DNA from: Elmis aenea
Lineage: Eukaryota; Arthropoda; Insecta; Coleoptera; Elmidae
DNA: 64,000 bases
NCBI GenBank assembly: GCA_947652605.1
Contig: OX393579.1
Coordinates: 26,371,674 to 26,435,673 of the forward strand
Direction: 5' to 3'
Part shown: piece by piece, positions 57,475 to 64,000 of the stretch
How positions within the stretch are numbered: the stretch's first letter is position 1
Layout of the letters: each line of letters begins with the position of its first letter
Program-made: the position numbers and the translations under genes
The notes under the pieces: model-generated
Database searches by the model: none
Seen by the model: only the letters and a program-made list of their open reading frames with translations
What the model was told of the DNA's origin: nothing

Positions 57475-58482
57475 TAAGAAATCATTAAATTAGGTTCTAA
57501 CCAACTTGACTTTGACAATTATTGGCACAAAATTTAATACATTGTAGCAGGGACTAAAAACGAAAAAAATTCCGTTCGTTTCTGCTCGGAACGAAAACGA
57601 AATATATCGTTTTCGTTCTTTTCGTTCTAACCGAAAAAACTCTTTTTTCGTTTTCGTGAACCGAAATAATAACCGTTAAAACCGGTTTTACAATATTTTT
57701 TTTTGTCGTCAAAAAATCATTTTTTTTTATAGTAACCACAACCCTTTATAAATACGATAACAATATTTGCGTCTCAATATAAACGATGATGATGGGGTTT
57801 GATGCTCACGGACAGCATATTTTAGACTGGCGAACCATCGCCATATAAAATTTACCAAATCGTTAAACACATTAACATTTAACCATTTTATTAAGTTTAA
57901 CACCCGTAAGGTGCAAAAACACAACATGATTAGGTTAAATTAGACACACGATCTTTATCTAAAAATATGAAAATATAGCAAGTGCTGTTTTAAGTTGGTT
58001 TTAGTACTAAAAAATCTATGCATTTGAATTAAATAAGATCCTGTTGCAATTATTTAAAAAGACAAAAGAATGAATTCAAGTGGATAATTTACTAAATGTT
58101 ATAAATAAGAAAGATATAAAAAAAAAACTTATATTAACTTGAAATATACTTCAACTTTATAGTTTGTACATACCATACAATATACATTTTCATATTCCGT
58201 TAAATCTTACTAACAACACATCTTCCAACAAATCTTCTTTTACATTAGTCCTTTTCGAAGTACGAGGGCGTATTGAAAAGTAAGGTCTCCAACGATGCCA
58301 TTTCCGAACACGAGTTGCTAGGCAAAATTTGACAACAGCGCTGCATTCCTTGGTTCCCCCACCCCAGTGTAGAACCATCCGCGAGACCTTGGGACGCTCA
58401 GCCGCTGCGTAGCACTCGTTTAGGAGGGATCTCCCGTTTAGCTCGCCCGCCAGGTGCGAACTGCGCTCAGTGCTCAGTCAAT

Positions 58483-58738
58483 CGATTTTTGAATGCAAAA
58501 AATATCTCTCCGATAGACATTCATCGCCAGTTAGTGGAAGTGTACAGTGCGAATTGTATGGACATAAAAAACGTGCGGAAGTGGTGCGGGAGTTTTCTGA
58601 GGGCTGGGAAAACGTCCACGATGAGCAGCGGTCGAGGCGGCCGAGTTTGCCGGAATCAACGGCGGCTCGAATCGACGAGATGGTGCGCAATAACCGGAGA
58701 ATAACCCTTCATGAGATAAGGAAAGGTCGTAGCCACAC
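58483..58738 (+). pseudogene. Mariner transposase N-terminal (HTH) fragment, left arm
   Basis: SPIDIHRQLVEVY, then CMDIKNVRKW and, after a 1-base shift near 58595, REFSEGWENVHDEQRSRRPS and DEMVRNNRRITLHEI. This is the paired helix-turn-helix domain of SETMAR-type mariner transposases, up to the linker; the DDD catalytic domain is absent. Confidence 0.9.
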
Positions 58739-58754
58739 TCTTCATTAAGACCTT

Positions 58755-58996
58755 CCCTTATCTCATGAAGGGTTATTCTTTATTCTCCGGTTATTGCGCA
58801 CCATCTCGTCGGTTCGAGCCGCCGTTGGTTCCGGCAAACTCGGCCGCCTCGACCGCTGCTCATCGTGGACGTTTTTCCGGCCCTCAGAAAACTCCCGGCA
58901 CCACTTCCGCACGTTTTTTATGTCCATACGGTTCGCACCGTACACTTCCACTAACTGGCGATGAATGTCTATCGGAGAGACCTTTTTTGCATTCAA
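58755..58996 (-). pseudogene. Mariner transposase N-terminal (HTH) fragment, right arm
   Basis: SPIDIHRQLVEVYGANRMD, KNVRKWCREFSEGRKNVHDE and QRSRRPSLPEPTAAR, ending in DEMVRNNRRI. Inverted copy of the left fragment without its frameshift. Truncated before the catalytic domain. Confidence 0.9.
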
Positions 58997-59691
58997 AAAT
59001 CAAATGACTGAGCGAAGTTTGCACCTGGCGGGCGAGCTAAGCGGGAGCTCCCTCCTAAACGAGTGCTACGCAACGGCTGAGCGTCCCAAGGTCTCGCGGA
59101 TGGTTTTACACTGTGGTGGGGGAACCAAGAATACAGCGCTGTTGTCTAATTTTGCCTAGCAACTCGCGTTCGGAAATGGCATCGTTGGAGACCTTACTTT
59201 TCAATACGCCCTCGTAAGAATAAATTTTACTATTATTATGTCTAAACGCAAATAAAACATACACATTGATAATATATATCCAATCAAGTGTATATTCTAT
59301 ATTGATGATCTAAAAAACAAATTAGAAATAGAGAATATCTGTACCTACCGTTAATTGTGTTACACGAAATTGCAAGTATAAACAATAAAGTTGTTAATAC
59401 ATATTCACGTAAATATATGGAGAAAAGTGAAGCTCATTTATTTCAAGTGAGATTTTTTACTGCCTCGTGGAGTAAGGTAAATTCGCGTTTGTGTTTAACA
59501 AATAAAATTGAAATAGCGACAAAACCGGTTAAAACCGGTTAAAACCGGTTTTGGAAAATATTTATTTCGTTTTCGTTCTTGAACGAAAAATAATAATTTC
59601 GTTTTCGGTTTCGCTTTCGTTCTTAAAAAAAATTCGGTTAATTTCGTTTAACGTTTTCGTTTTCGTTCCGTTCTCAGTCCCTGCTTTGTAG

Positions 59692-60362
59692 GTGCGGATT
59701 GGTTTGTTACGGCCTACTAGTATTTCTTTTTCTTTTTCGAAGTCAGCTGGGCCCTAGTATATGCTGCCGTTTACATTTTTTTTTGCTTACTACTGCTGTA
59801 CCAATTGCCTCAATATAAATAAATTGTTTTCACAAAATTATCGTTGCCCAGCACATTTGCTAGCGTTGCTTGAGTATAACATAAACGATTCGTTTAGTGA
59901 GTTTAATACGGTTGATGATTTGACTTGAATTCAGTCGTTCGTAAAGGACGTTGTTAAATTAATAGAAATGCTGTTAGTGTGTACTTCCGGTAAAAGGTGT
60001 ACATTAATTGAATTGAATTAAATTCGACCAAAGCTTGTTTGTCGTTCATTCAGAGTTGTTGGACGTATTGCCTCTTTAAAAAATAATTCATACATTCTAA
60101 AATTGTCACGAAATGTTTCTTAAAATAATAATCGCAGCAAAGCCTTAAACATTTTAATACTTTATTATGCAAAAAAGTAGTTACCTACAAAGGACTCAAA
60201 GGTTTTAATTTAAACGTTTAATCAAGTTCATTTAGATTAAATTATTTATGCACAATTAAATAAGTTTTATCTTGGGTTTTGACAAGAAGTAACTTATATT
60301 CAACAAATATATTAACAATTGTATCATCAAAAATTATGCAAAGAATGATGAAAAATATATTC
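59692..60362. other. AT-rich spacer
   Basis: No recognised feature. Confidence 0.4.
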
Positions 60363-60366
60363 TTAA

Positions 60367-60845
60367 CCCGCGAGCACACGCGTACCTGTCTTTTTGACCG
60401 GGTTTGTAAATATTTTAATAGAACTTCTACATTGAAGGGGTGAGGGTGCTAAGTCTTTAGCAGTGTGTCATGCACAGTCTGTAGAGTGTGTAGATGTTTT
60501 TTTTAGGAAGTTACGTGTTGCCGTTTGAAAGTTGTAGGTGTCTTTTTAAGACTTGGTCAATTACACCGGGACGCGTGTATAGACATCCACTCAATGCAGA
60601 GAGAGATGCAATAGATTTATTTGCCGCAAACATGCATTACAGTACTGCATTAATTGTCCTAATTTAACCAATGCGCCAGGTACTTCCACTTAAAAACATG
60701 TAAGAATTAACTTTTTTTAAATAAAATATTACTTTTCTTTGTAATTTGCATTTTTATTTGGCATTAATTCACATTAATCCATACCCGGCCAATTTGACCG
60801 TGGCGCGTGCTCCCGTGTAAAATTTTTCGCGCGTGCTCTCACGGG
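60367..60845. mobile_element. piggyBac-type MITE, 479 bp, TTAA TSD
   Basis: TTAA at 60363-60366 and 60846-60849. The ends CCCGCGAGCACACGCG and CGCGTGCTCTCACGGG are inverses at 13 of 16 positions. TTTTTGACCGGG and AATTTGACCG lie just inside, in inverted context. No clear transposase frame. Confidence 0.88.
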
Positions 60846-60849
60846 TTAA

Positions 60850-61530
60850 TATCTGGCTTATAATAAATACAACAAAATTATAAATTATATTTTCTGATAA
60901 TATTATTTGAACAGCACTTTAGATTTACACATTAACCATAAAAAAATAAATTTTGCATTAATTCAAAGCTGATACTGATACTGATATACATATAACAAGA
61001 GAAACAAGTAATCACATTATTTAAAAACATATAACAATTATAATCTGTTATCAATTCATATCAAATATAATTTTCATGTATTAAGCGCCATCTTTTTATT
61101 TTAAAAACGAAAACGTTTAATTAATTCTGAATACTGATATCTTTTCCACAATTTCCTTTACTAAAACTATAGAATTCTGTTGGGAGTTTAAATGTTCGAT
61201 CAATGTTTGCCGTTCAGACAGGTTGCCGTCGTTGTGCAATAGGGTGTTGTTATTTAGGCCGGTAGGTGACTCTGGCAAGCACATTTTGTTGCTTTTAATC
61301 AATTACTATTGTTTGATACTAAAATTGAATTTTGATTATTTTTTTTTATAAAAAAACCTTATTAATGTCAAAAAGTAATCAGATATGCTCTAAAACGGCA
61401 TTTCCAAGATGTGCACCAGAGTACAATCCTACTAAACTATCCATCATTTGTTAATTTTTAAATGGGTATGCCCCATCTGTTTAAAACTAAACTTTATCAG
61501 CATTAATGTCGTTAAAACTTTCGCTTCCTT
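60850..61530. other. AT-rich stretch with one protein-like frame
   Basis: The minus frame 61117-61302 (KMCLPESPTGLNNNTLLHND, then GNLSERQTLIEHLNSQQNSI) has a protein-like composition and follows the ZMYM1-like pseudogene on the same strand. It may be a remnant of the same element, but I cannot assign it. Confidence 0.3.
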
Positions 61531-61532
61531 TG

Positions 61533-61930
61533 TTAATCAGAAAAAAACCCATCTAAATCAAAACAGGGTTGTTTAGTTTCCGTCTTAGTCATTTGATTAA
61601 ATTCTGAAAGAAATTTATATACATTGTGACCTTCCTGTAAATTTTCAAACTTTTCCTCAATGGCATTTAAGGCTGTATCAACAATCGTTACACAAAATTG
61701 TATTCTGAACAATTCTTTTGGATTTGTGATAAGTTCATCAGGACTTTCATATCAGATATGCGAATTTTAGTCCTACTCCTTAAAACTGGAAAATCTATCA
61801 CTACTTTTACTTCTGCATCCCTAATATACGATATTAACTTCATTCCTCATCAGATCTGGATGCACTTAAAAATTAAACAAGCTCAATTCCTGCCTAATGT
61901 CTTATCCTTAGTGCACTACGGAGCTTAGGA
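61533..61930 (-). pseudogene. Second ZMYM1-like / hAT-type pseudogene fragment
   Basis: The minus strand from about 61735 to the stop at 61533 reads YESPDELITNPKELFRIQFC, VTIVDTALNAIEEKFENLQE and GHNVYKFLSEFNQM. ELFR..F...VDTAL..IEERFE is the conserved segment of ZMYM1-like proteins also seen, in diverged form, at 17.9-18.0 kb. Upstream the frame is broken by several stops. It is cut at 61938 by a family G fragment. Confidence 0.65.
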
Positions 61931-61937
61931 CGTACTG

Positions 61938-62047
61938 TACAGGGTGGACTATTTTGGATGCTTATACAGGGTATCTTGGTTATTATCAGAGATAGAAAAA
62001 ACTAAGTACGTAGTCTCGATTTATTTTTTCGAGAGAAATTCATTGCC
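61938..62047. mobile_element. Family G left-end fragment
   Basis: TACAGGGTGGACTATTTTGG, ACAGGGTATCTTGGTTATTA, CTAAGTACGTAGTCTCGATT and GAGAGAAATTCATTGCC match 18208-18317. The remainder is lost. Confidence 0.9.
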
Positions 62048-62699
62048 CTCATTTCAATTTTTCCTTTGGCCCGTCAAGTTGGCATTGGAATAGTTAAATG
62101 TGCTTTTTTCCTCTTGCTAGTACTTGCTTTATCTTAAATTGTAAATAACTCACAACATCAAGAATAATCATATTTTACCAATCACTTATCAAGCGATTTA
62201 CAAAAAAGAAACAATAAACGATCAATTAAATGTCACATGACAGTGTCATCTGTCTGCGGTGTCATTTATTAGAATTTTATATTGTGTAATAATTCTATAG
62301 TATTTATAGTAATTTGGTTATAAATATGACTACATTCACAAGTAATAGCCTTAAAAACTGTGTAAAAGCTGAGCAAATGTACTTAATTCTGTATCCTGAG
62401 CCTGAGATAAGATGTTAGTTATATTTTTCATAAAAAAGTACTTAAGAAAGTAAAAATTAAATTGATCTAATGATTAAGATAAAAAAAAAATATGGGAGAA
62501 AAAAAATCTAATTTAAGCAAAGCTGTATTTCTTATAATAAACGAAATCCCCGTGCTGCAAATGTTATCTGGGGTACCCTGTATATGTTTCCTATTAACAT
62601 CCGCGCATGTATATTTTTTGATATCAATAAATCTACTATATTTGTACATTTTTTGAACTATTTTGGTTATAAATAATTTACTGAGATGAAAATCAAGGG
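62048..62699. other. AT-rich spacer
   Basis: GGGGTACCCTGTATA at about 62571 is an isolated TACAGGGT-like end. No gene. Confidence 0.4.
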
Positions 62700-62707
62700 C
62701 TTTATAC

Positions 62708-63041
62708 CAGGGATGGGGAGTCGGCAGAAAAATAATCGACTCCCGACTCCTGACTCCCGAGTTGGTATTTGTAAAAATCGACTCCCGACTCCGACTCCCG
62801 ATGGTAAACAAAGTTTAATATTTTAATTTTCTACTTAATACATAATGAAGAAAATGTAAAAAATCAGTTTTTTATAAAAAAAATTGCGATCACAATACTT
62901 TCTTCATACTACGTATGGCGAAAGTAAAAAGAGTCGGGAGTCGATAGTTTTTTACCGACTCCGACTCCGACTCCGACTCCAACTCCTCAAAAAAGCTTCG
63001 ACTCCTCGACTCCCGACTCCGACTCCGACTCCCCATCCCTG
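62708..63041. mobile_element. hAT MITE, TSD CTTTATAC, GACTCC-rich
   Basis: CTTTATAC at 62700-62707 and 63042-63049. The ends CAGGGATGGGGAGTCGG and GACTCCCCATCCCTG are inverse. Both flanks are runs of GACTCC/CGACTCCC hexamers around an AT-rich core. The 103-114-codon frames across it are artefacts of the hexamer repeat. Confidence 0.95.
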
Positions 63042-63049
63042 CTTTATAC

Positions 63050-63670
63050 TCGGCAGCGGCACTCCCATTGGGATTTACTGGTCTAGGGAAGTTTGTTTAA
63101 ACTACAGATTTCTGTTTTGTTATGGTAAACATAGTACTTTGATATGTATAAGTAATTTAGTGCTTAACGCACTCAGTTCTACATGGCTTTCTTGACGGAT
63201 TAAGTGTGTGAAATAATATTTAAAGAAAAACAAATACCTAAGGTATATCTGAGCCTTTAATTGATGGATTATTTATAACCCAGAAAACGTATGTCTTAGA
63301 AAATAACGTTTTTATGACAAAAATGATGCATTGGGTTGTCTGCAATACTACTGAAACCCGAACACGCATAATCCTTCGCACGGAATGAAAATAATAAACG
63401 AAAACTTAATTAAGATATAAGTTTTTGTAGTTTATTACACCATTTTCTTACAAATAGTTATAATATGTTTTTAAATACTTTTTGTAACGTCGGTTCACTT
63501 TTTTATATACATAATTTATTTGAGACCGAATCAATCTCAAAAGGTTGAACTTGTTAAGGTTGAAAGTACCTTTATTGTGAAATTTATTTTGACCCTAAAA
63601 CTCTTTTTGTCCTCAACCCTCGTTTGTTTGTTTTTATTTGCCAAGGAATTCTGTCGATCAATTACAACTT
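63050..63670. other. AT-rich spacer
   Basis: No recognised feature. Confidence 0.4.
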
Positions 63671-63678
63671 CAGTTTAA

Positions 63679-63687
63679 TATAAATAG
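63679..63687 (+). promoter_or_regulatory. TATA box candidate TATAAATAG
   Basis: A strong TATA consensus on the plus strand. A start near 63705-63712 would follow at the usual 25-31 bp. It is listed because a good splice donor follows in a GC-richer block; in AT-rich DNA the motif alone means little. Confidence 0.3.
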
Positions 63688-63707
63688 ATGCTTTACTATA
63701 GATTTTA

Positions 63708-63901
63708 CGGATTGCAGATAGAAACGATACCAACTGTGTAAGTAAATCAACAATTATTTATAATCAGTTGTTGTTGCTTTGAAGAGTTACGTGATCGTGA
63801 AAAATGCAGAAGTGTTTACTTTGCAGTGCAGTATTTGGATCTTAGTGAAAGCGCAGGGCTGCGATCACTTGCTTTAAACGTCTTTTGGTGCTAAAATTAC
63901 G
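63708..63901 (+). other. Candidate non-coding first exon with splice donor
   Basis: About 190 bp of balanced, repeat-free sequence from the expected start to TTACG|GTAAGA (donor GT at 63902). An alternative donor GTAAGT lies at 63738. It includes a short ATG frame (MQKCLLCSAVFGS) and would be a 5' UTR exon of a gene extending beyond the window. Inference only. Confidence 0.25.
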
Positions 63902-64000
63902 GTAAGAAACCATTAATTATTATATTGTATGTTACGCAAAATCAGTAAACTTACCCACTTCGTGAAATAGGCAGTTTGTTTTGCCTAATTTAAGAAATAG

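Larger units (their letters stand above)
58263..59214. mobile_element. Head-to-head palindromic mariner derivative, 952 bp
   Basis: TA at 58261-58262 and 59215-59216. Inverted ends CGAGGGCGTATTGAAAAGTA are perfect. Both halves are the 5' part of one mariner element, joined near 58749, so each arm reads from the terminus through the 5' UTR into the N-terminal transposase coding region. GC content is well above its surroundings, as expected of a recent arrival. Confidence 0.95.
57548..59683. mobile_element. hAT element rich in ACGAAAACG / AACCGG; nested mariner
   Basis: CATTGTAG (57540-57547) and CTTTGTAG (59684-59691) match 7 of 8. The ends are CAGGGACTAAAAACG and CGTTCTCAGTCCCTG. The subterminal 150 bp on each side is built from CGTTTTCGTT and ACCGGTTTTAACC words. 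The mariner-derived palindrome 58263-59214 lies in the middle; other interior frames have no domain. Confidence 0.88.

Noticed and set aside
58805..58825. tRNA B-box-like GGTTCGAGCC
   Set aside because: Part of the mariner coding region; no A box or cloverleaf around it.
62467..63195. Frames of 114 and 103 residues over the GACTCC repeats
   Set aside because: Hexamer repeats keep frames open; the locus is a hAT MITE with exact TSD.

Overview
The window is AT-rich animal DNA, most likely from an insect; a beetle is plausible but the sequence does not prove it. This rests on its repeats: a jockey-like LINE, mariner, piggyBac, PIF/Harbinger and ZMYM1-type hAT relics, and many palindromic MITEs inserted at TA. 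I recognise no intact host protein-coding gene, tRNA, rRNA or CRISPR array. Most open frames of 60-130 codons are shadows of AT-rich repeats, often the same frame read on opposite strands in the two arms of one palindrome. The window reads as an intergenic or intronic transposon graveyard. It may hold one candidate coding exon (minus strand, about 53.4-53.6 kb) and a candidate promoter with first exon at the right edge (63.68-63.90 kb).

Family labels used here are my own. A: dispersed 0.8 kb element. B: TA-flanked element starting TACAGCGTCATTC. C, E, E', F, G: palindromic TA-flanked elements that share one 45-bp terminal layout. H: short dispersed repeat. J: GGTGCC-ended palindromic MITE.

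1-9.5 kb: A, a composite palindrome, B with a TTAA-flanked piggyBac-type MITE inside it, and C with two more elements nested in it. 9.5-12.8 kb: remnants and hAT ends. 13.4-16.1 kb: an A copy split by a 2.27-kb foldback element whose inverted ends are 33-bp tandem repeats and which has a 9-bp target duplication (TSD); it carries another A copy and an F palindrome. 17.5-19.1 kb: ZMYM1/hAT-type pseudogene, a G palindrome and a hAT end. 20.9-21.0 kb: a local GC-rich island. 22-35 kb: piggyBac-type, Harbinger-type and hAT elements, several with nested palindromes. 36.7-41.3 kb: a TA-flanked MITE, a jockey-like LINE split by a second foldback element with a 9-bp TSD, a 154-bp MITE, a 194-bp hAT MITE and a decayed piggyBac transposase. 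42.3-42.8 kb: a block without transposon hallmarks. 43.5-51.7 kb: MITEs, an alternating purine-pyrimidine simple repeat, a LINE 5' fragment broken by a Harbinger element that contains G, which contains a piggyBac-type MITE, then a foldback element and an LTR with primer-binding site. 52-60.9 kb: candidate exon, B, an interleaved inverted-repeat element, and a hAT element containing a head-to-head mariner. 60.9-64 kb: a second ZMYM1-like pseudogene, a GACTCC-rich hAT MITE and the candidate promoter.

Insertion histories can be read directly because many elements keep exact duplications (8 bp for hAT, 9 bp for the foldbacks, TTAA, TTA/TAA, TA). In one case a sister copy in the same window preserves the empty site.
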